From Bradyrhizobium arachidis (GTDB lineage Bacteria > Pseudomonadota > Alphaproteobacteria > Rhizobiales > Xanthobacteraceae): 64,000 nt of DNA. Within the stretch, counting starts at the first letter, position 1, and the number at the start of each line of letters is the position of its first letter. The notes under the pieces are model-generated. The model was not told the origin of the DNA and did no database searches. It worked only from the letters and a program-made list of their open reading frames with translations. The stretch is from assembly GCF_015291705.1 (NCBI RefSeq), contig NZ_CP030050.1, positions 2,790,001-2,854,000 on the forward strand, written 5' to 3'. Of this stretch, positions 52,469-61,900 are shown piece after piece. The translations under genes and the position numbers were made by a program.

Positions 52469-53323
52469 TCATTTCTTCACCGTCTTCGCCGGCGCCTTCG
52501 GCGGCGCCACCGGTGTCTTTTTCACCGGCTTCAGCGCATCGGCATCCGCAGCGGTGTTGAGATCCTCGATGAACTTGGTCACGCGCGCGGCGTTGCTGCC
52601 CAGATCGCTGTCGAAATTGCGCGAGGCGGAGCGGATGTCGACGCGGGAATCGTCGCCATCGGGCACGACCCTGATGGAGATGTCTTCGCGCAAGCCCATG
52701 ATCGGCGTGCGCGCCACCGCCTCGATGCGGCCGATGCGGCGCGGCGGCCTCGGCTCGCGTTCGTCGATGACGAGCCATTTGCGCTTGATGACGAGCTGGC
52801 GCGCGATCGCATAGGCGCGGTCGACGGGGATCTCGAGCTCGATCGGCTCGATATCGGGATAGAACTGGCGCTGCTGTTCGGCCGAGTAGAGACCGGCATA
52901 GACCGCGGTGTTGGCACCCTCGCCGGCGCGCAGCGGGGCCAGCGCCTCGAAGCGCGGCGGATCGATCGGGTCGGTGGTGATGTCGTGGATCGCCGGCAGC
53001 TTGCGGTATTGCAGGCCGAGATAGGCGGGGTAGGCGAGGATCATCCCGTCGATCAGGAACGCGAGCAGGATGCGCGCCATGCCGCGCGAGCCGTTCTGCC
53101 AGATCGCGGCAAAGCCGGCGAGCCCGAACAGGATGGAGAGCCCGGCGATCGCAAGGCCCCCGAAGAAAGTGGCGAGCGCCGGCTTCGGCTCCAGAAAGCC
53201 GAAGCGGACGATGAGGATCGACACCAGCACCGCCACCACCGCGAACACGGCCAGATTGCGCGCCCAGCTCGCGAGGCTGGACACGGGCTCCGTCTGATAG
53301 GGAGCGGAAAACCTGCGGGCCAT
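52469..53323 (-). CDS. Membrane protein with C-terminal DUF1499 domain
   Basis: 284 residues. Three transmembrane helices (about 20-42, 50-72, 78-100) are followed by a DUF1499 domain (about 125-265) with the characteristic ending (ISIRVVPDGDDSRVDIRSASR, then DLGSNAARVTKFIEDL). The C-terminal tail is Lys/Pro/Ala-rich. Function unknown; similar proteins occur across Alphaproteobacteria. Start at 53323 is preferred over a longer frame with no hydrophobic leader. Confidence 0.87.
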   Translation of the reverse strand: MARRFSAPYQTEPVSSLASWARNLAVFAVVAVLVSILIVRFGFLEPKPALATFFGGLAIAGLSILFGLAGFAAIWQNGSRGMARILLAFLIDGMILAYPAYLGLQYRKLPAIHDITTDPIDPPRFEALAPLRAGEGANTAVYAGLYSAEQQRQFYPDIEPIELEIPVDRAYAIARQLVIKRKWLVIDEREPRPPRRIGRIEAVARTPIMGLREDISIRVVPDGDDSRVDIRSASRNFDSDLGSNAARVTKFIEDLNTAADADALKPVKKTPVAPPKAPAKTVKK

Positions 53324-53782
53324 CGATGAGAACTGCCGGGTTGGGGGCTTGGCCCGCCGCCAGGGGGCCGATTGAAAACTGGCTGCTTGAGACCACGGCG
53401 GCCCGGCAATTTCAAGGTTTGCGGACGATACGGCACAGAGAACAGACGGGATTATGCAACTTAGTTGATTAACCATTCAATCTAAATGATCTTTAGTTGT
53501 AGATTGACTTGGTCGTAATTTCGCCCCAAGGCTCTACTGCAGGTTGTCGGAACCGCCGAGGCGAGGGACCGTCCCGGCGAAAGGTCAAAAAAAGAACAAC
53601 GGCTAGGAACAACGGCGGGCGTCAGCCGGAAACGTTGCAAGAGTGACCTCAGCTCCCGGTCGTGCCGCAAAGGCTGACCGGATGTGCGCGGTTGCGCCTC
53701 ATGAGCTGCAAGGATCGCGAACAGCGTAGCCGGTGCCGACCAGCGCGGCTGGTGGGCCGCCCCATCAGGGCGAGTGTTCAGT
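53324..53782. other. 459-bp intergenic region
   Basis: No convincing gene. It holds an AT-rich patch around 53455-53520 with TTGATTAACCATTCAAT-type sequence, likely promoter DNA for one or both divergent genes. A near EcfG-type site GGAAC-N16-CGTC is at 53549-53573 but more than 200 nt from the next start. The 10-mer GAACAACGGC occurs twice, at 53594 and 53607. Confidence 0.6.
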
Positions 53783-54922
53783 ATGAGTGGTGGACCGCAC
53801 GAAAGCGATATCGATCCGCAAGATCCGACGTACTACGCGCCGCGTAACTTGCGCGAGCGGACGGTGCAGCCGACGGCGGCGCCAAGACGATTCACGGAGC
53901 CGACTGCCGATGGCCCGCCCCTGCAATCGCCCGGCAACCGGCGACGTCGTGACCATTCGGACGTGTTCTCCAAAGCCGTCGCCCAAGCCATGCACGAGGC
54001 GATGGAGCCCATGGAGGTGCCGGCCGCCCTTCGTAACTCGGGGAGGAGCGCGCTGCTCAGCGTAGTGGTCAGGTTCGCGATCGCGGCAGCAGTTGCGGGA
54101 GGCATCGCGCTCATTCTCGTCATAGTCATTCCGGCATCGCAAAGGCCTGGAGTTCAATCGAACGACGCCACATCGATCTCGTCGCTTTGGCAATCGGTGA
54201 AAGCCGCGATCGGTCCGGCACCGCAACGCAAGCAAGTCGCGACCCTTGCGGTGGAGGACAGCAGCGGGCTTGCCAACGCCCCCTTGCCGCTCGGGATGCG
54301 CGTGGGTGCTCCCCCTTCCGGCGCTATCGTTGCCATCAATGGACTGCCAGCCGACGCACGGTTGACGTCTGGCAAGCGCGTCGCCAACGAGTGGCGCGTG
54401 CCGGCTTCGGAAGTTTCCGCCGTGTCGGTCATTTCGCCAGACGGTTTCGTCGGCCAGATGGTCGCGATGGCAGAATTGCGTGACAGCAACGGCGCCGTGC
54501 TCGTGGTTGGCTCGAGCCGACTTTCCTGGAAACCCGCCGCCAGCGTCGCTCCGCAGCCGTCGACAGCCGTCACGGCCGTACCGCCCACGCGCTCCTTGGT
54601 GGCCTCCCCGACGCCGCAGACGGACGCCGTGCGTAGCCTGGATCCGAAGGAAATTTCTGGCCTCGTCAAACGTGGACAGGATTTGCTCACCAGCGGCGAC
54701 GTCTCGGCGGCGAGGCTGCTGCTTCTGCGTGCGGCCGAAGGAGGAGACGCGCGCGCCGCGCTGCTGGTGGCCAGGACCTACGATCCGAACGTGCTCAAGC
54801 AGTTGGGCGCCAGTGGCCCGCTCGCGGACCTCGCGCAGGCCCGCAACTGGTACCAACGGGCAAAAGAATGGGGTGACCCCGAGGCGCAGCGACAGCTTGA
54901 TACGCTCACGCCCACCCGCTGA
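53783..54922 (+). CDS. Single-pass membrane protein with Sel1-like C-terminus
   Basis: 379 residues. A long hydrophilic cytosolic N-terminus is followed by one transmembrane helix (about 92-118), a Pro/Thr/Ala-rich linker, and a C-terminal region with Sel1-like helical repeats (LLLRAAEGGDARAALLVARTYDP, then ARNWYQRAKEWGDPEAQRQL). Such repeats bind proteins. GTG at 53774 is an alternative start. It lies 57 nt before the TAXI receptor gene and probably shares its transcript. Confidence 0.75.
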   Translation: MSGGPHESDIDPQDPTYYAPRNLRERTVQPTAAPRRFTEPTADGPPLQSPGNRRRRDHSDVFSKAVAQAMHEAMEPMEVPAALRNSGRSALLSVVVRFAIAAAVAGGIALILVIVIPASQRPGVQSNDATSISSLWQSVKAAIGPAPQRKQVATLAVEDSSGLANAPLPLGMRVGAPPSGAIVAINGLPADARLTSGKRVANEWRVPASEVSAVSVISPDGFVGQMVAMAELRDSNGAVLVVGSSRLSWKPAASVAPQPSTAVTAVPPTRSLVASPTPQTDAVRSLDPKEISGLVKRGQDLLTSGDVSAARLLLLRAAEGGDARAALLVARTYDPNVLKQLGASGPLADLAQARNWYQRAKEWGDPEAQRQLDTLTPTR

Positions 54923-54979
54923 TCCCGGCAGCGTGCGTCGCGCGCGCCTGTCAATCTCGACCATTCGGAGTTTCACGAG

Positions 54980-56176
54980 ATGATCATCCGACGTTTGACC
55001 GACCTGGCTTTCGGCTGCGCGGCCGGGGTCGCGGTGCTGCTGGCGACGCCGGCCTTTTCCCAGGACAGGGGAGGCGAGGTCGACCCGGCCGCAGTGAGCG
55101 AGGGCCTGAAGGCGATTTTCAGCTATTCCAGCACCAGCAAGAGCACGCACGAGAGGCTCAACGCCAACACCGTGACGCTGATGTCAGGCACAATCGGCGG
55201 AACCTATGTCCAGTTCGGCGCCGACCTTGCCTCCGCGCTGGATGACGGCGACCGGATGCGGGTGCTGCCGATCATTGGGAGGGGCTCGGTCCAGAGCATC
55301 GCGGACATCCTTTTCCTCAAGGGGGTCGATCTCGGCATCGTGCGCGCCGACACGCTCGATTACCTGGAAAGGAAGGGCTACACCGGCAACATCCGCAACC
55401 AGTTCGTCTATATCACGAAGCTCTACAATGAGGAGATGCACGTCGTCGCGCGGTCGTCGATCCGCAGCCTTGCCGATCTGAACGGTCGGCGTGTTGCCGT
55501 CGACTTGCCGAACGGAGGCACTTTCGTCACCGCAATCACGATCTTCGAGAGGCTCGGCGTCAAGCCGGTCTACGCCTATATCGAGCAGCGCATCGCCTAT
55601 GAAAAACTGAAGAACGGCGAACTCGACGCGGTGATCGCGGTGCAGGGAAGTCCCTCCAAGGCCGTGAGCCAGGTGAAGGGAGACGACCTGCATTTCGTAC
55701 CGATCCCATATAGCGGGCCCTTGCAGAGCGACTATCTTCCATCTGTCCTCAAGGCGGAGGACTATCCTTCACTGATCCCACCTGGCGGCCGCGTTGACAC
55801 GATCGCTGTGCCCGCCATCCTTGCGGCTTACAACTGGCCCGCAAAGACCGAGCGATACGGTAAGGTGGAGCATTTCGTGCAGGTCTTCTTCGACCGGCTG
55901 AAAGACCTGCAGCGGTCGCCCTTCCATCCGAAGTGGAAGGAGGTGGTGTTGAGCGCGCCACTGAAGGGATGGAATCGCTTCCCGCCGGCGCAGGAGTGGC
56001 TCGACCAGCATTCCGGTCCAGCCTCCGACACACGCGCGAGATTCGACCAGTTCCTTGCCGCACAGACCCGCGAAACCGGCCAGCAGGGCGCGCGAACGCC
56101 GGAACAGGACGAAGCGCTCTATCAACAATTCCTGAAATGGCAGAAGAGCACCGGCCAGGCGGAGGCAAAGCGTTAG
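54980..56176 (+). CDS. TAXI-family TRAP solute receptor
   Basis: 398-residue periplasmic receptor of the TAXI type (TRAP-associated extracytoplasmic immunogenic protein), with signal peptide (AGVAVLLATPAFSQ) and the TLMSGTIGGTYVQFGADLA segment typical of the family. TAXI receptors normally serve a DctQM-like fused permease; none lies beside this gene, so it is orphan. A palindromic repeat begins two bases after the stop. Confidence 0.88.
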   Translation: MIIRRLTDLAFGCAAGVAVLLATPAFSQDRGGEVDPAAVSEGLKAIFSYSSTSKSTHERLNANTVTLMSGTIGGTYVQFGADLASALDDGDRMRVLPIIGRGSVQSIADILFLKGVDLGIVRADTLDYLERKGYTGNIRNQFVYITKLYNEEMHVVARSSIRSLADLNGRRVAVDLPNGGTFVTAITIFERLGVKPVYAYIEQRIAYEKLKNGELDAVIAVQGSPSKAVSQVKGDDLHFVPIPYSGPLQSDYLPSVLKAEDYPSLIPPGGRVDTIAVPAILAAYNWPAKTERYGKVEHFVQVFFDRLKDLQRSPFHPKWKEVVLSAPLKGWNRFPPAQEWLDQHSGPASDTRARFDQFLAAQTRETGQQGARTPEQDEALYQQFLKWQKSTGQAEAKR

Positions 56177-56177
56177 A

Positions 56178-56277
56178 GCATGATCCGGAAAAGTGCGCAG
56201 CGGTTTTCCGAACAGATCATGCTCAAACAACAACCTAAAGCGCGATGACGATCAATCCTAATCTCATTGCGCTTTAG
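56178..56277. repeat. 100-bp composite palindromic repeat, copy C
   Basis: Same two-hairpin layout and same length as 17014-17113: first hairpin 56178-56222, second 56235-56277 (CTAAAGCGCGATGA ... CGCTTTAG). It sits directly at the 3' end of the TAXI receptor gene. A further half-palindrome (GATCATGATC) is near 56303-56312. Confidence 0.85.
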
Positions 56278-56494
56278 AGCGTGATCCGCCGAAGGTCGCA
56301 TCAGATCATGATCACTCTGCCTGCCTGACCTTGATACTTGCCGGAGGGCCAGAGGCTCTCACGAGATCGGATCGATTTGCGTTCGTGATGAAACTGAGCT
56401 CCCCCGCAAGCGGGGGAGGTGAAGCGAATTCGCAACCGCAGGACCGACCAGGTCCTGGGGCAAGCGGGTCTCGGGGCAAGCTATTCCGGTCCGC
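56278..56494. other. Intergenic region with a GC-rich hairpin
   Basis: Together with the repeat before it this makes 318 bp without a credible gene. It holds a perfect hairpin CTCCCCCGC-AA-GCGGGGGAG at 56399-56418. A 63-codon frame across this part has repeat-like composition and overlaps the ligase gene, so it is not called. Confidence 0.6.
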
Positions 56495-58123
56495 TCACGC
56501 CGTCGCGTTCGGGAAGCGGTAATCCTTGAACTGGTCGCGCAGCGCCGTCTTCAGGATCTTGCCCGTGGCGGTATGCGGGATGCCGTCGACGAAGGCGACG
56601 TCATCGGGCATCCACCACTTGGCGATCTTGTCGTCCATGTATTTCAGGATGTCCTCGCGCGTAGCCTGCTGGCCCTGCTTGAGCTGCACGATCAGGAGCG
56701 GCCGCTCGTCCCATTTCGGATGGAACACGCCGATCACCGCGGCCTCCGCCACGGCTGGATGGCCGACGGCGAGGTTTTCGAGGTCAATCGAGGAGATCCA
56801 TTCGCCGCCGGACTTGATCACGTCCTTGGAGCGGTCGGTGATCCGCATGTAACCGTCCTCGTCGATGGTCGAGACGTCGCCGGTGTCGAAGAAGCCTTCC
56901 TCGTCGAGGATGTTGGCATCGACCCGGTAATAGGCCTTGGCGACTGCGGGCCCGGAGACCTTGAGGCGGCCAAAGGTCTTGCCGTCCCAGGGCAGCTCCT
57001 TGCCGGCATCGTCGGTGATCTTCATCTGCACGGCGAAGGGCGCATAGCCCTGCATCTGGAGCACGTCGAGCTTGGCATCGCCGGTCGCGCTCTGGAACGG
57101 AGGCTTCAGCGCCGCGACGCTGCCGATCGGGCTCATCTCGGTCATGCCCCAGGCGTGGCGGACGTTCGCGCCCATGTCGAGGAAGGCCTTGATCATCGAG
57201 CGCGGCATCGCCGAGCCGCCGCAGATCACCATCTTCAGCTCCGGCAGCTTGAGGTTATTGGCGGCCATGTGCTGCAGCAGCATCAGCCACACCGTGGGCA
57301 CACCGGCGGTGTGCGTCACCTTCTCGGTCGAGAGCAGCTCGTAGACCGAGGCGCCGTCGAGCTTGGCGCCGGGCATCACCAGCTTGGTGCCCTGCGAGGG
57401 CGCGGAGAAGGCGATGCCCCAGCTGTTGGCGTGGAACAGCGGCACCACCGGCAGCATCGTCTCGGAGGCGCTGGTGCCGAGCGCGTCGACATTGTTGGCC
57501 ATCAGCGCGTGCAGCACGTTGGAGCGGTGCGAGTACAGCACGCCCTTCGGGTCACCCGTGGTGCCCGACGTGTAGCACATCGCCGCTGCCGTGTTCTCGT
57601 CAAAGTCCTTCCATTTGAATTTGCCGTCGGCCTGCGCGATCCAGTCCTCGTATGCCATCACATTCTTCAGCGTGGTCTGCGGCATATGCGCCTTGTCGGT
57701 GAGCACGATATAGCGCTCCACGCTTGGCAGCTTGTCGGCGATCTTCTCCAGGACCGGAACGAAGGTGATGTCGGTCATCACGATGCGGTCCTGCGCATGG
57801 TTGATGATCCAGGCGATCTGCTCGGGGAAAAGACGGGGATTGACGGTATGGCAGATGGCGCCGATCCCCATGATGCCGTACCAGACTTCGAGATGGCGCC
57901 AGGTGTTCCAGGCGATGGTTGCGACGCGGTCGCCGAGCTTGATGCCGTCTCGCTCCAGCATCTGCGAGACCTTCAGCGCGCGCTTGTGGATTTCGGCATA
58001 GTTGGTGCGATGGATCGGTCCCTCGACCGAGCGGGTGACCACCTCCTGCTTGCCATGAATCCTGGCGGCGTGTTCGATGATCCGGTGGCAGAGCAGGGGC
58101 CAATCTTGCATCAAACCAAGCAT
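56495..58123 (-). CDS. Acyl-CoA synthetase (AMP-forming), long-chain / DmdB-like
   Basis: 542-residue AMP-dependent acyl-CoA ligase. The AMP-binding motif [11 protein letters not shown] is near residue 190, then [10 protein letters not shown], the hinge [15 protein letters not shown] and the adenylation lysine in [16 protein letters not shown] near the end. The overall sequence is close to medium/long-chain acyl-CoA ligases and to 3-methylmercaptopropionyl-CoA ligases (DmdB); the true acid is not known. AGGAACGACGG precedes the ATG. Confidence 0.9.
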   Translation of the reverse strand: MLGLMQDWPLLCHRIIEHAARIHGKQEVVTRSVEGPIHRTNYAEIHKRALKVSQMLERDGIKLGDRVATIAWNTWRHLEVWYGIMGIGAICHTVNPRLFPEQIAWIINHAQDRIVMTDITFVPVLEKIADKLPSVERYIVLTDKAHMPQTTLKNVMAYEDWIAQADGKFKWKDFDENTAAAMCYTSGTTGDPKGVLYSHRSNVLHALMANNVDALGTSASETMLPVVPLFHANSWGIAFSAPSQGTKLVMPGAKLDGASVYELLSTEKVTHTAGVPTVWLMLLQHMAANNLKLPELKMVICGGSAMPRSMIKAFLDMGANVRHAWGMTEMSPIGSVAALKPPFQSATGDAKLDVLQMQGYAPFAVQMKITDDAGKELPWDGKTFGRLKVSGPAVAKAYYRVDANILDEEGFFDTGDVSTIDEDGYMRITDRSKDVIKSGGEWISSIDLENLAVGHPAVAEAAVIGVFHPKWDERPLLIVQLKQGQQATREDILKYMDDKIAKWWMPDDVAFVDGIPHTATGKILKTALRDQFKDYRFPNATA

Positions 58124-58188
58124 TCCGTCGTTCCTCCGAGAAGTCGCTGGGCGGATTATAGCTCTCAGCGTTGGGCCAAAGAATTGTC

Positions 58189-59298
58189 ATGAGTTTTAGC
58201 CTGCCGGACTTTCGCCGCAAATGGTCTTGTCGCGGCTATATGTCCGCCCGCGCGGCAATGGTTACCGCTGTAGCCGGATTGTCGCTCGTACTGACTGAGC
58301 GGGCAGAGGCGCGCAAATATGCTGCGCCGCTCGATATCTTTGGTCTTGGTACACCACGGCCGCGCGCGGCGGTTCATTCCGCCAGGATACCTGCGAAGAT
58401 ACCGCTACCAAAACCTCGCCCTGACGAAGCCCCCAAGGCGACGGACGAGGCCGCGCCGGAGTCCGACGGCAAGCCTTCGCCGGACAAGGCTTCTCCCGAC
58501 AAGCCCGGCGCCAACAAGCCCGCCGAGGCCGCGCCGCCCGCAAAGCAGCTCTCGGCTTGCAGGCTGGCGCTGACCGAGGAGATCGCGATCGCGCCCTCCA
58601 TCCCCGACATCCGTGGTCCCGGCGCCTGCGGCGGCGAGGATCTGGTGCGGCTGGAAGCCATCGTGCTGCCGGACAAGCGCAAGGTTTCGGTCAAGCCCGC
58701 GGCGATCCTCCGCTGCACCATGGCCTCCGCGCTCGCCGATTGGGTGCGTAAGGACATGGTGCCGCTGGCCGCGAGCCTCGGCTCGACCATCAGCGATCTC
58801 GACAATTTCGACAGTTTTGAGTGCCGCGGCCGTAATCGCGTGGTCGGCGCAATGCTGTCCGAGCACGGCAAGGCCAACGCGCTCGACGTCCGCGCCATCA
58901 AGCTCGCCAACGGCCAGTCGATCGGCCTCACCGACCGCACTATGTCGCGCGACGTGCGCGAGCGCGTGCTGCATTCGGTCTGTTCGCGGTTCTCCACCGT
59001 GCTCGGCCCGGGCTCGGACTGGTACCACGAGGACCACATCCATCTCGATCTGGCGCAGCGGCGCAACGACTACCGGATCTGTCAGTGGAACGTCTGGGAT
59101 CCCCTGCCGCAGGTCGCCCCGCTGCTGCCGGCGGAACGGCCCGAGGAAGCACCGCCGCGCGAGGTCGCGGCGAAGCCGGAGGATAAGGGTGGGGCTGATG
59201 ACGAGGCTGCGGAGAAATCTCCCGCGCCTGCGGACAAGCCGGCGGCCGACGGCGACAAAACCCAGCCGCACAAGCGGGCAACAAAAAAGCGCCGGTGA
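58189..59298 (+). CDS. Extensin-like family protein (predicted peptidoglycan peptidase)
   Basis: 369 residues. A short N-terminal hydrophobic segment (about 22-36) acts as signal or anchor, then a Pro/Lys/Asp-rich linker, then an extensin-like C-terminal domain (about 120-310) with the metallopeptidase-like SEHGKANALDVRAI and DWYHEDHIHLDL motifs. Relatives resemble LAS-type D,D-endopeptidases acting on cell wall. The tail is low-complexity. Near an L,D-transpeptidase gene, so the pair may both act on the envelope. Confidence 0.85.
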   Translation: MSFSLPDFRRKWSCRGYMSARAAMVTAVAGLSLVLTERAEARKYAAPLDIFGLGTPRPRAAVHSARIPAKIPLPKPRPDEAPKATDEAAPESDGKPSPDKASPDKPGANKPAEAAPPAKQLSACRLALTEEIAIAPSIPDIRGPGACGGEDLVRLEAIVLPDKRKVSVKPAAILRCTMASALADWVRKDMVPLAASLGSTISDLDNFDSFECRGRNRVVGAMLSEHGKANALDVRAIKLANGQSIGLTDRTMSRDVRERVLHSVCSRFSTVLGPGSDWYHEDHIHLDLAQRRNDYRICQWNVWDPLPQVAPLLPAERPEEAPPREVAAKPEDKGGADDEAAEKSPAPADKPAADGDKTQPHKRATKKRR

Positions 59299-59311
59299 AA
59301 CCGGCGCTTTT
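59285..59311. terminator. Bidirectional terminator overlapping a stop codon
   Basis: Perfect 12-bp stem AAAAGCGCCGGT (59285-59296) / ACCGGCGCTTTT (59300-59311) with loop GAA. The extensin-like gene stop TGA (59296-59298) lies in the stem-loop. A-runs and T-runs on both sides serve that gene (+) and the L,D-transpeptidase (-). Confidence 0.9.
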
Positions 59312-59334
59312 GGATGTCTAAAGGTCGGAAGCGA

Positions 59335-60021
59335 TCAGTAGCTGCCCGCCTGGCCAGTCTGGCTTCCGCCGAGCGCGAGGCGCGAGTTGTATGGCGAGTC
59401 GCCGTGCTTCGGCTCGAGCACCACGACGATGGTGCCGACCTTGACGCGGTTGTAGAGGTCGATCGCGTCCTCGTTGGTCAGGCGGATGCAGCCCGACGAG
59501 ATCGAGGCGCCGATATATTCCGGCTGGTTGGTGCCGTGGATGCGGAACAGCGTGTCCTTGCCGCCCGAGTAGAGATACATCGCGCGGGAGCCCATCGGAT
59601 TGTCCGGACCCGGCGCGACATAGGTCGGAACGCCAAGGCGCGAAATCTCACCCGGGGTCGGATGCCAGGCCGGCCACTCGGTCATGCTGCCGACCTTGGC
59701 GATGCCCGACCAGGCCATGGCCTCTTCGCCGACGGTGATGCCGTAGCGGATCGCCTTGCCGCCATCCATCACCCAGTAGAGGTAATGGTTGTCGGAATCG
59801 ACCACGATCGAGCCCGGCGATTCCTTGCGATGGTAATCGACGATGGCGCGGCGGAACGGCTCGGCGACCGGGGTGTTCTCGTACCGGACCTTGGCGAGAA
59901 GTTCCTTATCCTTCGGCTTGAAGGCCTTGGTATCGGTCGCCTCAAAATGTGTGGCCTGCATGCAGCCCGACAGCATCAGGCCCGCGGCCAAAATACCCAG
60001 CGTAACTTTCAGCGACGACAT
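59335..60021 (-). CDS. L,D-transpeptidase lipoprotein (YkuD domain)
   Basis: 228 residues with a lipoprotein signal (LGILAAGLMLSGC, lipobox LSGC) so anchored to a membrane, then a YkuD catalytic domain. The active site shows HGTNQPEYIGASISSGCIRL, with the nucleophilic Cys in SSGCIR. It makes 3-3 peptidoglycan cross-links or attaches proteins to the wall. Start at 60021 is fixed by the lipoprotein signal; a longer frame upstream has no leader. Confidence 0.92.
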   Translation of the reverse strand: MSSLKVTLGILAAGLMLSGCMQATHFEATDTKAFKPKDKELLAKVRYENTPVAEPFRRAIVDYHRKESPGSIVVDSDNHYLYWVMDGGKAIRYGITVGEEAMAWSGIAKVGSMTEWPAWHPTPGEISRLGVPTYVAPGPDNPMGSRAMYLYSGGKDTLFRIHGTNQPEYIGASISSGCIRLTNEDAIDLYNRVKVGTIVVVLEPKHGDSPYNSRLALGGSQTGQAGSY

Positions 60022-60361
60022 GATTTGGTTCCAATCGACAACAACAAGCTTTCGTGGGGCTTGAGCCAAGCTCAAGACCACGACTCCGTTGAGCCTATTA
60101 TCGTTGAAATCTGCCACAATTCCAGCGTTTCGGACCTTATCCCGCGCTGCGAGACCCAAGCTGTGGCTTTTTTGCCGCAATTTTTGCGGTCTTGGGCTGG
60201 TTTTGGGGCGGGGAATGCCGAATCTGTCGATTCCGTGCCACGGTTGGGCCACGGCGCCGCCACAAATGCAAACGCTCCATTAATGTGCTTGTCATCATGA
60301 ACTTGTCAGAATCGCGCTAAGGGCTTGTCATTCTGTCGCAGGCCCCTGCTGGAGTTGGTGC
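60022..60361. other. 340-bp intergenic region
   Basis: Divergent promoter region between the L,D-transpeptidase and corA. No gene is visible. It holds small inverted repeats: CTTGAGC-CAA-GCTCAAG at 60060-60076 and CCGCAA-rich / TTGCGG pairing near 60175-60190. The second could be a terminator-like hairpin, but no gene end is near. Confidence 0.55.
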
Positions 60362-61339
60362 ATGTTTTCTGTTTTCGTTCCCTCCGAGGGCACCCTCAAA
60401 AGAGCCGTGGTCGAGGATCTGGCGGCCGTGCCGGAACATGCGGTGTGGGTCGACCTGGTCAGCCCGACCGCGGCCGAGGACAAGGCGGTGGAGCGGCTGC
60501 TGGGCATCGCCATCCCGACCCGCGAGGACATGCAGGAGATCGAGATCTCCAGCCGCCTCTATATCGAGAACAGCGCGCGCTACATGACGGCGACGCTGAT
60601 GTGCCACTCCGATACCGACATGCCCCGGACCACGGCGGTGACCTTCATCCTCGGCGACCACCGCCTGGTGACGGTGCGTTATGACCTGCCCAAGCCGTTC
60701 GCCCTGGTCGAGGCCAAGCTCGCCCGCTCCTGCACGCCTTCCATCACCGGCGAGATGGTGCTGATGGAGCTGCTGGACGCCGTGATCGACCGCTGCGCCG
60801 ACATTTTGGAGCGCTGCGGTGCCGAGATCGACCAGGTCTCGCACGACATCTTCGAGCCCGAGAGCGAGCGCCACGGCCACGCCAAGCAATATTCCCAGAT
60901 CCTGATCTCGATCGGCCGCAAGGGCGATCTGACCTCGAAGGTTCGCGAGAGCCTGGTCTCGATCGGTCGCGTCGTCACCTTCCTCTCGGCGGTGGTTGAG
61001 GGCGTGAAATGGTCCAAGGACATGCGCGAGCAGCTCAAGACCATGCAACGCGACGTGGCGTCACTCACCGACCACGCCTCTTATCTCTCCAGCAAGATCA
61101 CCTTCGTGCTCGATGCCATGCTCGGCGTCGTCAATCTCGAGCAGAACAACATCATCAAGCTGTTTTCGGTCATGGCTGTTGTCCTGATGCCGCCGACGCT
61201 GATCGCCTCGATCTACGGCATGAACTTCAAGGTGATGCCGGAACTCGAATGGGTCCACGGCTATCCGATGGCGCTGGTGATGATGCTGATCGCCGCGATC
61301 GTCCCGTACTGGCTCTTCAAGTTCAAGAAGTGGCTGTAA
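60362..61339 (+). CDS. corA: CorA magnesium/divalent-cation channel
   Basis: 325-residue pentameric Mg2+ channel subunit. A large cytosolic domain (1-265) precedes two C-terminal transmembrane helices (about 267-290 and 300-320), with the signature YGMNF loop between them. GGAG-type purines are a few bases upstream of the ATG. No metal-sensing riboswitch was recognised in the leader. Monocistronic by layout. Confidence 0.93.
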   Translation: MFSVFVPSEGTLKRAVVEDLAAVPEHAVWVDLVSPTAAEDKAVERLLGIAIPTREDMQEIEISSRLYIENSARYMTATLMCHSDTDMPRTTAVTFILGDHRLVTVRYDLPKPFALVEAKLARSCTPSITGEMVLMELLDAVIDRCADILERCGAEIDQVSHDIFEPESERHGHAKQYSQILISIGRKGDLTSKVRESLVSIGRVVTFLSAVVEGVKWSKDMREQLKTMQRDVASLTDHASYLSSKITFVLDAMLGVVNLEQNNIIKLFSVMAVVLMPPTLIASIYGMNFKVMPELEWVHGYPMALVMMLIAAIVPYWLFKFKKWL

Positions 61340-61605
61340 AGCGCAGAACGCGCCTGCGCTGAGTGGATGCTCGAAACGTCAGCCTGACTTTCGCAGTGAT
61401 CCAGCGTCGTCAGGCAAAGATACCTACCGATATCTTACGCCGTTCGCCGAGAGACGGAGTATCGTGTCGCAGAATAGAGCGGGATTGCGGCCGCGCCGTG
61501 ATGTGTGCGCGCCGCCCCAATTCCTCCGGTAAAATTTGAGCGGTGGGCTGAACGTTTGCGCGAAACTTGTCTGCGATAAGCAGTGTGTAGCCGCGAGGAA
61601 CAGCC

Positions 61606-61824
61606 ATGGTTGAAAAACACATAACGTCGCCCCGCAACGTCATCGACCTGGCGAACTATCGTCAGGTGGTGGCGAGCGGCAAGGCGTCGTCGATGTCGGC
61701 GCGCATGTGCCGGCACTGTGGTGCTCCGCTGCTCGACGGCGAGAACGACGACGACTGCTCGACTGCGTTCAGCACGGCTGCTCCGCGGCCGCGCGAGAGG
61801 TCGCGTCGGATTCGACTCGATTGA
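61606..61824 (+). CDS. Small protein with cysteine pair
   Basis: 72 residues. The start (VEKHITSPRNVIDLANYRQVVASG) is a short helix, followed by CRHCGAPLLDGENDDDC, a C-x2-C pair with a third Cys, which may bind zinc. The C-terminus is basic. GAGGAAC precedes the ATG. Seen by me as a recurrent short protein in Bradyrhizobium; function unknown. Confidence 0.7.
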   Translation: MVEKHITSPRNVIDLANYRQVVASGKASSMSARMCRHCGAPLLDGENDDDCSTAFSTAAPRPRERSRRIRLD

Positions 61825-61900
61825 GGAGTGGAAGGAAGGGCGATCCAGGTCTTGCGGCGGCGTTGTCTGGATCGCCTGCTTCCATCGTTCGGCAACTCAC

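Noticed and set aside
53549..53573. GGAAC-N16-CGTC before the Sel1-like gene
   Set aside because: The last -10 base differs and the site is over 200 nt from the gene start; kept only as a remark in the intergenic entry.
53662..53847. 61-codon + strand frame before the Sel1-like gene
   Set aside because: Arg-rich translation of intergenic DNA, overlapping the start of a better gene, with no ribosome site.
56331..56522. 63-codon + strand frame
   Set aside because: It has repeat-like composition, no ribosome site, and runs into the ligase gene on the other strand.
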